NCBI GenBank assembly: GCA_025800365.1
Contig: JAOXRT010000188.1
Coordinates: 62,001-126,000, forward strand
DNA from: Cellvibrionaceae bacterium
GTDB taxonomy: Bacteria; Pseudomonadota; Gammaproteobacteria; Pseudomonadales; Cellvibrionaceae
Direction: 5' to 3'
Length of the DNA stretch: 64,000 nt
This document shows, in pieces, positions 1 through 8,931 of the stretch. The position numbers were made by a program, and so were the translations under genes. The notes under the pieces are model-generated. The model was not told the DNA's origin, did not search any database, and saw only the letters and a list, made by a program, of their open reading frames with translations. Position 1 is the stretch's first letter; the number at the start of each line of letters is the position of its first letter.

Positions 1-63
1 CTCACGCTCCGCTGGTAATCGTCGTCGCAATTGATTGTAAAACTGCTCTGGGGTGATGTTCAT
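1..63 (-). CDS. N-terminus of an unrecognised protein, cut by window edge
   Basis: An open frame starts at ATG (complement of 61-63) and runs off the left edge without a stop, giving 21 residues that begin MNITPEQFYNQLRR. It lies 52 bases downstream of panB on the same strand, so it may be co-transcribed. panC often follows panB, but this start does not resemble the usual PanC N-terminus, so I do not call it panC. No function can be assigned from 21 residues. Confidence 0.4.
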   Translation of the reverse strand, partial: MNITPEQFYNQLRRRLPAERE

Positions 64-115
64 TCACCCCTTCATAATTAACTCTTTAACGATTCTTGTC
101 CTTAGACACCTAGCT

Positions 116-928
116 TCAAAGGTAGCTGTACTGCGGGCAGGGGAAGCTTCCATCGCGAACCTCGCTTGCGTATTGCTGTGCGGCTTTGGTGATCATCTTT
201 CTCACGGCGCAATATTCTTTGTTGAATCGCATAGGGGCTTGGTTTTGATTTAAGCCGATCATGTCATTGATTACTAATACCTGTCCATCGCAGTCGGAAC
301 CTGCACCGATACCTATTGTTGGAATGGATAAGGCTTGGGTAATAATTTTGGCAAGATCAGCAGGAATAGCCTCCAGTACCAGTGAAAAAGCGCCAGCAGC
401 TTCTACAGCTTTGGCTTCTTCTAGTAGCTTCTGGGCTGCGCTCTGAGTTTTCCCTTGAACTTTATTGCCGCCCATTGAGTGATACGACTGAGGCGTTAAT
501 CCGAGGTGTCCCATGACGGGTATGCCGGCACGACTGATTTGCTCAATAGCGGCTAAGGAACCACCGCCCCCTTCCAGCTTTACTGCAGAAACCCCTGTTT
601 CTTTTATCAATCGAATGGCCGCCTGAATAGCATCGCTCGCACTGCTTTGATAGCTCCCGAAGGGGAGGTCAGCTACCACTAGGGCATTTTGCGCTCCGCG
701 CTTGACCATCGCTGCGTGATAGCACATTTGTTCTAAAGTGACTCCTAGAGTGGTTTGGTCACCTTGCACCACACAGCCTAAAGTATCACCTACTAGTAAT
801 ATATCTGCATGTTGATCTAGCAGTTTTGCCATAGTGTGATCATAGGCGGTAAGCATCACCAGTTTACGCTGGTTTTTCATACTCTGAATAATGGGGACGG
901 TCATTGTTGAATTGGGTAGCTCGCTCAT
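116..928 (-). CDS. panB: 3-methyl-2-oxobutanoate hydroxymethyltransferase (PanB)
   Basis: PanB transfers a hydroxymethyl group from 5,10-methylenetetrahydrofolate to 2-oxoisovalerate, giving ketopantoate, the first committed step of pantothenate/CoA synthesis in the cytoplasm. The protein keeps the family marks: a metal-ligand segment LLVGDTLG near residue 48, PVMGHLGLTPQS in the middle, and LEAIPADLA with the catalytic Glu. The frame is open from 958, but I choose the ATG at 928. It has AGGA about six bases upstream and gives 270 residues, the usual size. A short unidentified frame follows on the same strand. A LysR-type inverted repeat at 1008-1032 lies about 80 bases upstream and could affect expression. 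Confidence 0.95.
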   Translation of the reverse strand: MSELPNSTMTVPIIQSMKNQRKLVMLTAYDHTMAKLLDQHADILLVGDTLGCVVQGDQTTLGVTLEQMCYHAAMVKRGAQNALVVADLPFGSYQSSASDAIQAAIRLIKETGVSAVKLEGGGGSLAAIEQISRAGIPVMGHLGLTPQSYHSMGGNKVQGKTQSAAQKLLEEAKAVEAAGAFSLVLEAIPADLAKIITQALSIPTIGIGAGSDCDGQVLVINDMIGLNQNQAPMRFNKEYCAVRKMITKAAQQYASEVRDGSFPCPQYSYL

Positions 929-1007
929 GTGGCTTCCTAATGGTGGTTGACGATTCATCTTAAGCTAGACAGGCGAGCAAGATTGCCCCAGACTTATATC
1001 AAAGTAA

Positions 1008-1032
1008 ATTCTATTAAAATATTTGATAGAAT
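1008..1032. promoter_or_regulatory. LysR-type inverted repeat upstream of panB and the lysR gene
   Basis: Two perfect 7-base arms, ATTCTAT and ATAGAAT, are separated by 11 bases, the T-N11-A layout typical of LysR-family binding sites. The repeat lies in the divergent panB/lysR intergenic region, about 80 bases before panB and 146 before lysR. Binding by the neighbouring regulator is inferred. Confidence 0.45.
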
Positions 1033-1177
1033 AAGCAAATACTTATGCCTTGAAAGTTGACTACCCAAGCTAAGTGTCGCCATGGCTTGGGGCACTAGGC
1101 GCGAAATTGCGAGGTTTTGCTAGGCAACTTAAGGATGCTCACTTTGTACAATTAGCTACTTCTCTAACGATAATTTT

Positions 1178-2062
1178 ATGACCTTAGATGATTTAAATAC
1201 CTTTATTGCGGTTTATAAGCATAAGAACCTGAGCGTTGTTGCTCGCCATATGCAGTGCTCGCAGCCGGCGGTTAGTCAGCATATTGTGCGTTTAGAAAAA
1301 GAGCTGGGCGTTGCTCTTTTTGAGCGTCAAGCCCGTGGAGTGCAAGCTACTCATGCCGGGGAAATCTTATATGAGTATGTTAGTTCGGGGCTCAATCAGA
1401 TTCGTATGGGGGTTCATCAAGTACAGCAAATCAGCGCCGGAGAGGCGGGCCAGCTCAGTATTAGTACTGGTGGCACCACTATACGGCACTTTATGTCTGA
1501 CGCCGTGGTCAATTTTCGACATCGTTACCCCCAGGTTCAGCTGCAACTATGTTCTAACAACACACATAAAGCTTGTATTGAGGCGCTGCGAAGCGCTGAA
1601 GTGGATTTGGCCTTTATCACTATTGGAGAGCCTATAAAAGGCATAGAGCAACGATCCTGTATTGAAATGCCATGGGTGCTGGTTATGACCAGTGAAGATC
1701 CCTTGAGTAATAATACGATGACTGTAAAACAATTAGGGGCACTGTCATTTGTGTCTTTAAAGGAAAGTTCCACTGCTCAGAATCAGTTACAGAGGCAGTT
1801 AGTTAAACAGGGGGTTGATTATCAAACCACGACGACAGTTGACGACTGGGACACCGCTATTCAGTTTGTAGATATGGGATTAGGTTACGCCATCACGCCT
1901 TTACGCCATGCGCAAAATTTGGAAAAGCAATACGCAATCCGCTATGTTCAGATAGTAGATTTACAAGCGGTTTGCTTTGGTTGGGCAACACGTCGTTGGA
2001 AATCGCTTACTGCCATAGCAACAGATTTTGTTGCCTTGTTTGAAAGCTGTCAAATTGACTAG
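1178..2062 (+). CDS. LysR-family transcriptional regulator
   Basis: A typical full-length (294 residue) LysR regulator. Residues 4-62 form the winged helix-turn-helix, with the usual QPAVSQHIVRLEKELG stretch and FERQARGVQATHAG. The rest is the periplasmic-binding-protein-like effector domain. No effector can be deduced. It is transcribed away from panB, with the inverted repeat at 1008-1032 between them, so autoregulation is plausible. It ends against a strong shared hairpin and faces the hydrolase gene at 2113. The ATG start is the first in frame and places the HTH at the very N-terminus, as expected, although the ribosome site is weak. Confidence 0.9.
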   Translation: MTLDDLNTFIAVYKHKNLSVVARHMQCSQPAVSQHIVRLEKELGVALFERQARGVQATHAGEILYEYVSSGLNQIRMGVHQVQQISAGEAGQLSISTGGTTIRHFMSDAVVNFRHRYPQVQLQLCSNNTHKACIEALRSAEVDLAFITIGEPIKGIEQRSCIEMPWVLVMTSEDPLSNNTMTVKQLGALSFVSLKESSTAQNQLQRQLVKQGVDYQTTTTVDDWDTAIQFVDMGLGYAITPLRHAQNLEKQYAIRYVQIVDLQAVCFGWATRRWKSLTAIATDFVALFESCQID

Positions 2063-2070
2063 ATTGCTTT

Positions 2071-2106
2071 CAACCCCATGTGCAGAGCAATCTGCACATG
2101 GGGTTG
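2071..2106. terminator. Bidirectional hairpin terminator between lysR and the hydrolase gene
   Basis: A perfect 16-base-pair stem (2071-2086 with 2091-2106) closes a GCAA loop between two convergent genes. On the plus strand it is followed by a weakly T-rich stretch. On the minus strand T-runs are poor, so it may act mainly as an mRNA 3' end stabiliser there. Confidence 0.75.
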
Positions 2107-2112
2107 CTAATT

Positions 2113-3339
2113 TTATTGCGTGGCGGCTGTGGCAATGGCGCGAAACAGTGCCAGTGTTTTAGGAATTGAGTTGTAATTATCTTTAGTGTAGTGGGGATTT
2201 CCCGATAATTTAACTATAAGTAATTCTCTAGCGCGATCGATGTAAATATATTGGTCGTATATCCCTACGGCCATAAATACTTCTGGGTGTTCTGCATGTG
2301 CTGGAGGTATCCACCATTGAAAACCGTAGCCCCAACTAGCTAGGGTATTGTCGTCTTCTTTGGCTTGCAGGTGATCGGCATCCATGGTCAAAGAATCTTG
2401 CATCCACTGAGCGGGAATAATTTGTTTGCCGTCATGTTGCCCGTTCTGCATGGCCAGTTGGCCGAAGCGCGCATAGTCTCGCAGGACAGCATTAAAACCG
2501 CCAAGGGCCATTTCCATCTTATGACTATCGGTAACCCAGTAAGCATCGCTTTCGGCGCCCATCGGCTGCCACAGCTTTTCTTGCATATAGTCGCTGATGC
2601 TACGGCCAGTTGCTTCCCTTAATATCATTCCCAGAACTTGGGTGTCGATGCTGACGTAAAGTCGGCGAGTGCCAGGTGTAACTTCGTTTTCTAAGCTGGC
2701 GGCAAATTCATCGAAGCTTCCGCCGAGCGCCAAAATACGACCAAAGCGATTAATATCGGAGTTTAAATCGGCGTAATCTTCATTGAAGGCGACCCCTGAA
2801 GACATTTGCAAAATATCTTTAATTCGCACACGTTCATAGCCGCTGCCTTTAAGGATAGGGAGATAGTCGTCAGCGTTTTTATAGATGTCTATCTTGCCTT
2901 CAGAAACAGCAATTCCGAATAGGGCTGAAATGAAAGACTTAGCGACAGAAAAAGAAATATGGCGGTCGTTTTCGGTTTCACCACGAAAGTAATTTTCGTA
3001 GCGAATATCGCCATGCTGCATCACCAACAAGCTTCCAGTGTGAGTATAGTTAATGTAGTCGGCGGTATTTATTGCTTCGCCATAATAGTTAAAGGTTTCA
3101 GGCATGCTTAATGGCTCGCCTTTGTGGAGCTGCCATGTCTGCTTTCCAGCTTCAACATTGCTTGAAGCATAATGCTGATCAGAGTTGCGCATGTTTTCGA
3201 CAATATTGGCTTTGTCGAATAAGGTTAGTCCATGGTAGATCCGTTGAATTTCCACTCTAAAGAAGAAAACGCTTAGAATAAAAATGGCGAGCAGGCCCAA
3301 TAGCAGTTTGCTGCTAAAGCCTTTTTGCGATAGGGGCAT
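2113..3339 (-). CDS. Membrane-anchored serine hydrolase, class C beta-lactamase fold (NylB/EstB-like)
   Basis: The protein has one N-terminal membrane segment (about residues 11-27) followed by a beta-lactamase-like domain, so the catalytic part is probably periplasmic. The active-site SxxK is S131-V-A-K134 in the context HISFSVAKSF, as in 6-aminohexanoate-dimer hydrolases and EstB-type esterases. The later YVSIDTQVLG segment corresponds to the Tyr-containing second motif. The 408-residue length fits this group. A role as true beta-lactamase is unlikely, and the natural substrate (ester, amide or peptide) cannot be told from sequence. The gene is monocistronic, with the shared terminator at 2071-2106 just after it. 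Confidence 0.85.
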   Translation of the reverse strand: MPLSQKGFSSKLLLGLLAIFILSVFFFRVEIQRIYHGLTLFDKANIVENMRNSDQHYASSNVEAGKQTWQLHKGEPLSMPETFNYYGEAINTADYINYTHTGSLLVMQHGDIRYENYFRGETENDRHISFSVAKSFISALFGIAVSEGKIDIYKNADDYLPILKGSGYERVRIKDILQMSSGVAFNEDYADLNSDINRFGRILALGGSFDEFAASLENEVTPGTRRLYVSIDTQVLGMILREATGRSISDYMQEKLWQPMGAESDAYWVTDSHKMEMALGGFNAVLRDYARFGQLAMQNGQHDGKQIIPAQWMQDSLTMDADHLQAKEDDNTLASWGYGFQWWIPPAHAEHPEVFMAVGIYDQYIYIDRARELLIVKLSGNPHYTKDNYNSIPKTLALFRAIATAATQ

Positions 3340-3582
3340 TTGTTAGGTTCCTTGTGCTTAGATCTTTATTGTTATGTTGCTCTATTGTAACGCTATGACA
3401 ATAGGGCCCAATAGCGCTCGTATCACAATCTACTAGGGCCTGTTAACACTAATGGCTATCTATGTTGGCGCTAATGAATCACCTACTATAAATAGCTCTG
3501 GGCTTGTCAGCTATATGACAGTCATTGTAGCCACACTAGAGTAAGCTGTGATCCGCTGAAATAAACATTACTGAGGCCAAAT

Positions 3583-4719
3583 ATGACCACTGTTGTTGAA
3601 ATTAACGATCTTAAAGAGATGGCTCGCCGACGCGTACCTAAAATGTTCTTTGAGTATGCTGACTCTGGCTCTTGGACTGAGTCGACTTACAGAGCCAATG
3701 AGGCAGATTTCAACAAAGTCTATCTACGTCAGCGTGTTGCTGTGAATATGAGTGATCGCAGCTTAGCCACTAAGATGTTGGGCCAAGATGTCAGCATGCC
3801 CATTGCTTTAGCGCCAACCGGTCTATGTGGCATGCAGTATGCTGACGGTGAGATTCTGGCGGCTCAAGCCGCTGAGGAAGCCGGAGTGCCTTTTACTCTG
3901 TCTACTATGAGCATCTGTTCTTTGGAGGCAGTCGCGGCTGCAACCAAAAAGCCATTTTGGTTTCAGCTTTATGTCATGCGTGACCGTGGCTTTGTGGGGG
4001 ATCTCATCGACCGGGCAAAAGCGGCAGGATGTTCTGCTTTGATGCTCACCTTAGATCTACAAATACTAGGGCAGCGCCACAATGATATACGCAATGGCTT
4101 GGGCACTTTTGGGCCAAAACAAATACTGCAGCTAATCTCTAAGCCTCGTTGGTGTATGGGGATGGCGAAAAGCCAGCATAAGGGCTTTGGCAATATTATG
4201 GGGCATGTGAAGGAAATCGCTGATAATGCTTCACTTTCTGAGTGGGTTGCCGGACAGTTTGACCCGGATCTTTCTTGGGATGACATTGCTTGGATCAAGG
4301 AGCGCTGGGGCGGGCCGTTGATTCTGAAGGGTGTGCTAGATAAAGATGATGCGAAACGCTGTGTAGACGTAGGTGGAGACGCCTTGGTGGTATCGAATCA
4401 TGGTGGCCGCCAACTTGATGGAGCTCGCTCTTCGATTCGTGTTTTGCCAGAAATTGTTGAAGCGGTTGGCGATGAAATCGAAGTGCAATTTGATGGCGGT
4501 ATTCGCAGTGGCCAAGATGCCTTAAAGGCTATGTGTTTGGGGGCAAAAGGCACTTATATTGGTCGCCCCTTCTTGTACGGATTAGGGGCGATGGGTAAAG
4601 CTGGGGTCAGTAAGACCTTAGATATCATGCGCGCCGAAATGGACACCACCATGGCCCTATGTGGCGAGCGCCAGCTTATTAATATGGGGCCACATAATCT
4701 TGATGGTATCGAGTTTTAA
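3583..4719 (+). CDS. FMN-dependent alpha-hydroxy-acid dehydrogenase (LldD/mandelate dehydrogenase family)
   Basis: This family oxidises L-2-hydroxy acids such as lactate, glycolate or mandelate to 2-oxo acids. The 378-residue protein shows the whole TIM-barrel signature: Tyr in FFEYADSGS (residue 25), FQLY (130), TLDLQ with Asp 158, Lys 249 in LILKG, and the catalytic SNHGGRQLDG with His 273 and Arg 276, then the FMN phosphate site DGGIRSG. I leave out a gene symbol because substrate specificity is not evident and there is no lactate permease beside it. A GAGG ribosome site precedes the ATG by about seven bases. The stop codon overlaps the stop of the convergent MFS gene in the shared bases TTAA. 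Confidence 0.88.
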   Translation: MTTVVEINDLKEMARRRVPKMFFEYADSGSWTESTYRANEADFNKVYLRQRVAVNMSDRSLATKMLGQDVSMPIALAPTGLCGMQYADGEILAAQAAEEAGVPFTLSTMSICSLEAVAAATKKPFWFQLYVMRDRGFVGDLIDRAKAAGCSALMLTLDLQILGQRHNDIRNGLGTFGPKQILQLISKPRWCMGMAKSQHKGFGNIMGHVKEIADNASLSEWVAGQFDPDLSWDDIAWIKERWGGPLILKGVLDKDDAKRCVDVGGDALVVSNHGGRQLDGARSSIRVLPEIVEAVGDEIEVQFDGGIRSGQDALKAMCLGAKGTYIGRPFLYGLGAMGKAGVSKTLDIMRAEMDTTMALCGERQLINMGPHNLDGIEF

Positions 4720-6272
4720 CGCGGCGCACGTGCCAGAAAATACACCGGTACAATCAATAAAGTAAACAGAAGTGCACTCAAAGCAAAGGTATCTTGGAAG
4801 GCTAGGGTGGCTGCTTGCCGATAAAATTCCTGCCCCATAATGGCGCTGGCCAATTCTATTTGCTGTAGATAATCAATGCCCTGTTGTTGAAGATAGGGCA
4901 TGATTTGTTGTACTGCGAAAACAGATTGCTGATTGCCTTCGTTTTGCTCAGCTAAGATATGCCCCATATGGAAACTGCTGCGACGCTCTAGGTAAATCGC
5001 GCAGAGGTTCACCCCTAAGGCCCCACCAAATTGACGAATAAAGTTGCTTGCACCAGACCCTTGGCTGAGCTTTTCCATGGGTAAGTGCTTAAATGATGCT
5101 ACTGTCAGTGGCGGCATGATAAAGCCCATACCAATACGGCCAATAATGACCCACCAAGTAAAGATAATAAATGGTGTTCGAAAATCTGCAGCGGCGGTAA
5201 GCCAGCAGGAGTAGGCAAATAGAAAGATACCGAAAGCAATCAAAAAACGCGGTGAGATTTTGTCTGCCAATCGCCCTGCAATCGGTAGTGAAATGCCAAG
5301 CATTATCCCGCCAGGTAACAGTACCAAGCCGGCCTCAGTGGCACTTAGACCTTGGATGTTTTGTAAAAATAACGGTGCAAGATAAAAGCTACTATAAAGG
5401 CCCGCACCAAATACGGCAGCTACGATAGCCGCGGGTATAAAACCCTGATAGCTGAATAAGCTGAGATCTAATAAAGGCTTGCTGGCATGTTTTTGGCGAT
5501 AGATAAATAAGTAACTAAAAATAAAAAACAACGCATAGCAAATCAGCGAGAAGTCTGAGCCCCAGCCTTTACTTTGGCCTTTACTTAAAGCCAATAAGAG
5601 AACAAAAATACCGGCACTTAATGCGCTTAAAGCGATTAAATCGAGCTTAGCAATCGGTCCGCTCGCTTCTCGCTCCGGCATAAATTGTAAAGTCAGTAGC
5701 GCACCTGCTACGGCCAATGGCAGTGGTAAGAAAAATGCCATACGCCAGTTAAAAGCATCGACTAATAGGCCGCCAAGGTAGGGGCCTAGTGCTGGCGCCA
5801 TCACCACGATAATGCCGAAAAGGCCCATTGCGGTGCCTTGCTTCTCGGGTGGAAAAACCCGGCTCATCACATAGGTGGCCAGTGGCATAAATATACCGCT
5901 GGCGGCACCTTGGATAATTCTTGAAGTAATCAATAACTCAATATTGCTGCTGACAGCCCCCAGAATAGAGCTGGCGGAAAATAGCGCGAGCGCTGCAATG
6001 ACAGTTCGGCGAATACCTAAGGATTCGATTAGCCAAGCAGTAATCAACATGGTGATGGTTGATGCCGCCAGATAGCCAGAGGAAATCCATTGTGCAGTAC
6101 TTTGGGTGATACCAAAGGCGCCCATGATAGGAGGAATAGCGACGTTTACACTGGTGCTGCTCATGGCTGTGGTGATAGCACCAATGCCAATAGTTATTAC
6201 CGCAAACCAGCGATAGTTCTCGCCATAATGCGCAAACAGTGAATCGAAGTTTCTACTGTGATTAGTGGTCAC
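4716..6272 (-). CDS. DHA2-family MFS multidrug exporter (EmrB/QacA type)
   Basis: A 518-residue polytopic inner-membrane protein with about 14 predicted helices, the size and helix number of the DHA2 (EmrB/QacA) branch. After the first helix it has a MSSTSVNVAIPPIMG segment, and the GRIIQG-like motif C region is present. With the membrane-fusion protein encoded upstream (11-base overlap) it should form an EmrAB-like tripartite pump driven by protons. No outer-membrane partner gene is adjacent, so a TolC encoded elsewhere is implied. Expression is probably controlled by the MarR protein at the head of this operon. Confidence 0.9.
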   Translation of the reverse strand: MTTNHSRNFDSLFAHYGENYRWFAVITIGIGAITTAMSSTSVNVAIPPIMGAFGITQSTAQWISSGYLAASTITMLITAWLIESLGIRRTVIAALALFSASSILGAVSSNIELLITSRIIQGAASGIFMPLATYVMSRVFPPEKQGTAMGLFGIIVVMAPALGPYLGGLLVDAFNWRMAFFLPLPLAVAGALLTLQFMPEREASGPIAKLDLIALSALSAGIFVLLLALSKGQSKGWGSDFSLICYALFFIFSYLFIYRQKHASKPLLDLSLFSYQGFIPAAIVAAVFGAGLYSSFYLAPLFLQNIQGLSATEAGLVLLPGGIMLGISLPIAGRLADKISPRFLIAFGIFLFAYSCWLTAAADFRTPFIIFTWWVIIGRIGMGFIMPPLTVASFKHLPMEKLSQGSGASNFIRQFGGALGVNLCAIYLERRSSFHMGHILAEQNEGNQQSVFAVQQIMPYLQQQGIDYLQQIELASAIMGQEFYRQAATLAFQDTFALSALLFTLLIVPVYFLARAPR

Positions 6273-7380
6273 GGGTATCGATTTCTACTTCTACCATCAT
6301 GCCAGGCTTTAGTAGGCCCTCTTCTTGCTCTATCGCTAAGCGCAAGCTTAATCGCTGAGTAACTTTGGTAAAATTGCCACTCGGATTGGGGTTAGGCAAT
6401 AGGGCGAATTGGCTGCTGGTGGCGTGATCAATACGCTCGACGATGGCCGTAAATTCTTTGTCTGGATAAGCATCTACCGATACCGAGGCCTTGTCGCCAA
6501 CACTGATATGACGTACCTGAGTCTCTTTAATATTAGCCTTGATCCAAATATCGTTAGGGTCATGCAGCATCAGTAAGCGTCGGCCCGCTGGCATAAACTC
6601 GCCTGCGTGAACAAAGGTTTTATCTACTACGGCAGTTGTTAAAGGGCTATAAATTTTACGATCGTTTAAGGCAATCTCGGTATTGTGTTTCTCAACCTGC
6701 AGCAGTTCCAGTTCACGCTCTAAAATAGCCAGTGTTTTGGTTTGAATTTCGCGCTCCTGCAAAGCTGCTTTGGCCTGCGACATGGCGGATTCTAACTGAT
6801 GTAATTGCGCCTCGGCTTCATCGTATGCATGGCGGGATTTAGAGTGTTCTAGCTGAGCATCTTCCCAGACTTGAGCGCTAATTAACTTTTTTTGCCACAT
6901 GCTTTTTGAACGCTCAAAATTTGATTGTGCTGCTGATACAACCGATGCTGCTTTCTTTAAGCTGGCTTGATTGCGCTCAACGGCAGCGACACTGGCGGCA
7001 TATTGATTATCGACATTACTGCCCACTAGCTGCAATTGAGCGCGAGCACGTTCGATGCTGAGCTGTTGATTGGCAATTTTTAATTCGATGGTTTTTAAAG
7101 ACAGCTCTGTTTGTCTTGAATCCATCTGAATAAGCAGTGTATCTCTGTCGACGGTTTGACCGCTGTTTACCGGCATTTCCACGATCCAGCCAGGAACTCG
7201 ACTCGATAGCGAAACAATATTACTGGCGATATGGGCATCATCAAGATATACCGTGTAGCTGCGCTTATACAGCCATTGGCCTATTAAGATTAAAGCGATT
7301 AGGCTGCTAGCAATAATTAAAGGGCGTTTTTTATTGGCGGATAACTTCTGCTTCGTATCGTTCATGGTGGACTCGCTCAT
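6262..7380 (-). CDS. HlyD/EmrA-type membrane fusion protein
   Basis: The periplasmic adaptor of an EmrAB-like efflux pump. The 372-residue protein has a short cytoplasmic start, one membrane helix (about residues 18-38), a barrel-sandwich half (SRVPGWIVEMPVNSGQTV), a long helical hairpin rich in Gln, Ala and Glu (about 85-215), then the second half of the lipoyl and beta-barrel domains (IYSPLTTAVVDKTFVHAGE). The gene lies seven bases after marR and overlaps the MFS exporter gene by 11 bases, so the three are one transcript with probable translational coupling. Confidence 0.92.
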   Translation of the reverse strand: MSESTMNDTKQKLSANKKRPLIIASSLIALILIGQWLYKRSYTVYLDDAHIASNIVSLSSRVPGWIVEMPVNSGQTVDRDTLLIQMDSRQTELSLKTIELKIANQQLSIERARAQLQLVGSNVDNQYAASVAAVERNQASLKKAASVVSAAQSNFERSKSMWQKKLISAQVWEDAQLEHSKSRHAYDEAEAQLHQLESAMSQAKAALQEREIQTKTLAILERELELLQVEKHNTEIALNDRKIYSPLTTAVVDKTFVHAGEFMPAGRRLLMLHDPNDIWIKANIKETQVRHISVGDKASVSVDAYPDKEFTAIVERIDHATSSQFALLPNPNPSGNFTKVTQRLSLRLAIEQEEGLLKPGMMVEVEIDTRDH

Positions 7381-7387
7381 AGTATTC

Positions 7388-7855
7388 TCAACGACCCCTT
7401 TGCATATTGAGTTTCATATGATTTAAGTTTTGTGAAAGCTGCATGCGCCTGACTTTACTTAAGCCTTCCAGAGCTTGTTGGGCTAGCTCTTCTGTTAACT
7501 TGTCGATATCCGGTAACAGGGCAATGGCTTTCTCGGTGGCATAGACAAGGCGCCGTCGGCCATCGCTAGGGTCAGGACGGCGCTCTATAAGATCAGCACT
7601 TTCCATCTTATCGATAATGGTGCCAAGGGGGGCTTTTTCCATGCCTAGGTTTTCGGCAAGCTCGGTTTGGCTTTGGCCGTCTTGGCGTGATAAGCGGATA
7701 AGAATGCGTGATTGAGAGCGGCTTAACTCAAAACCTTGCAGGCGTAAGCGACGATTAAACTCATTGGTCATAATGCGGGTTAAATCGTTAATCAACCAAC
7801 ATAGTTCCTGTTCACCTTCCTCTTCAATACTGATGCCCATTTGGTGATGTTGCAT
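7388..7855 (-). CDS. MarR-family transcriptional repressor of the efflux operon
   Basis: A 155-residue winged-helix regulator with the classical MarR core: QSQTELAENLGMEKAPLGTIIDK as recognition region and ERRPDPSDGRRRLVYAT as the wing. The key motif lies around residues 60-105. It heads the marR-emrA-emrB operon, and a perfect 14-base palindrome (7927-7940) sits 72 bases before its start, so autorepression with drug-induced release is the likely model. The sensed ligand is unknown. Confidence 0.9.
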   Translation of the reverse strand: MQHHQMGISIEEEGEQELCWLINDLTRIMTNEFNRRLRLQGFELSRSQSRILIRLSRQDGQSQTELAENLGMEKAPLGTIIDKMESADLIERRPDPSDGRRRLVYATEKAIALLPDIDKLTEELAQQALEGLSKVRRMQLSQNLNHMKLNMQRGR

Positions 7856-7926
7856 GTATTGCCGCTCTCCCTGTAAGGCTAGAAGTTTGAATAGCCTTCT
7901 GCCAAATTAATACCGATGTCATCTTG

Positions 7927-7940
7927 GTAACATATGTTAC
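7927..7940. promoter_or_regulatory. Palindromic operator, probably for the MarR regulator
   Basis: GTAACATATGTTAC is a perfect 14-base palindrome, the size and symmetry of MarR-dimer operators. It is placed between marR (minus) and the enoyl-CoA hydratase gene (plus), so it could control either. Assignment to the adjacent MarR is inferred. Confidence 0.6.
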
Positions 7941-8093
7941 TAATTTGTTCGGCTTTTACACTGGTATAAATTGCCTAAATAAGGGCTAAGGTCGACGGCT
8001 TTGCGCTTTTTCGTCAATTGAACCGCCGAAGCATAGATTTATAATTTGAAATCAGAAAAGAAGACACACATAAATAAAACAGTGGAGCCGGTG

Positions 8094-8864
8094 ATGACGG
8101 ACGATATTCAGATCAAATTGGAAGGGCGTAGCCTGCACATCGTAATGGATCGCCCTAAGCGTAAAAATGCGCTGACTATGGCGATGTACAGCGCTATGGC
8201 AGAAGCGATCAACGATGCCGTTGAAAATGATGAAGTACGTAATATCGTACTGCGTGGCGAAGCCGACTGCTTTACCAGTGGTAATGATCTTGAAGATTTT
8301 ATGAAGAACCCGCCCCAGGGTAATGACAGCCCAGTGGCGACCTTTATGCGCAATCTATATAACTGCCCGAAGCCAGTATTGGCAGCGGTTGATGGCGATG
8401 CGGTTGGTATCGGTACCACGATGTTGCTGCACTGCGATTTGGTTTATGCCGCAGACAGTGCTCGTTTGCAGATGCCATTTGTAAGCTTGGGTTTGTGTCC
8501 TGAGTACGCTTCAAGTTATGTTTTACCGCGTATTTGTGGACATGTAAAAGCCTCTGAGCTGCTTTTGTTTGGCGAGCCTTTTGATGCTCAAACGGCTAAA
8601 GAGTGCGGTATTGTCAATGAAGTCGTTGGATCATCAGAGCTACTTGCATTGGTCACCGAAAAAGCCAATAAGCTGGCTCAGCAACCTCCGGCCGCAATTC
8701 GCGCGACCAAACTGTTATTGCGTGCTCCTCGTCGCCAGGAAGGTGCCGATGTTATGGATGAAGAGATGGTGTTGTTTAGTAAGGGGCTGCAAGGCAAGGA
8801 GTTTATGGAAGCAGTGACCGCATTCTTTGAAAAGCGTGCGCCAGATTTTTCCAGCTTCAACTAG
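8094..8864 (+). CDS. Enoyl-CoA hydratase/isomerase (crotonase) family protein
   Basis: A 256-residue crotonase-fold enzyme acting on acyl-CoA thioesters. Seen are RPKRKNAL at the CoA site, an oxyanion-hole segment TSGNDLEDF, and VDGDAVGIGTTMLLHCDLVYA as the second oxyanion-hole loop. The usual Glu pair of true hydratases is not obvious, because the stretch around LGLCPEYASS has a single Glu. It may therefore be an isomerase or another crotonase activity rather than FadB-like hydratase. The frame is open from a TTG at 8046, but the ATG at 8094 with GGAG upstream matches the family N-terminus. It stands alone between the MarR operator and a small membrane protein. Confidence 0.85.
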   Translation: MTDDIQIKLEGRSLHIVMDRPKRKNALTMAMYSAMAEAINDAVENDEVRNIVLRGEADCFTSGNDLEDFMKNPPQGNDSPVATFMRNLYNCPKPVLAAVDGDAVGIGTTMLLHCDLVYAADSARLQMPFVSLGLCPEYASSYVLPRICGHVKASELLLFGEPFDAQTAKECGIVNEVVGSSELLALVTEKANKLAQQPPAAIRATKLLLRAPRRQEGADVMDEEMVLFSKGLQGKEFMEAVTAFFEKRAPDFSSFN

Positions 8865-8874
8865 TGTGGAAAAT

Positions 8875-8897
8875 GGGGCTGGAATATATCCGGCCCC
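8875..8897 (+). terminator. Hairpin after the enoyl-CoA hydratase gene
   Basis: GGGGCTGG (8875-8882) pairs with CCGGCCCC (8890-8897), one G-T wobble, across a 7-base loop, 10 bases after the stop codon. The following bases are AT-rich but not a clean T-run. Confidence 0.5.
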
Positions 8898-8931
8898 TAA
8901 ATATCTTCTTTCTAGGAGCTTATTAAAGCCA

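Noticed and set aside
4711..4724. Shared stop codons of the convergent hydroxyacid dehydrogenase and MFS genes
   Set aside because: Overlap in TTAA is a common outcome of compact convergent genes and needs no special explanation.
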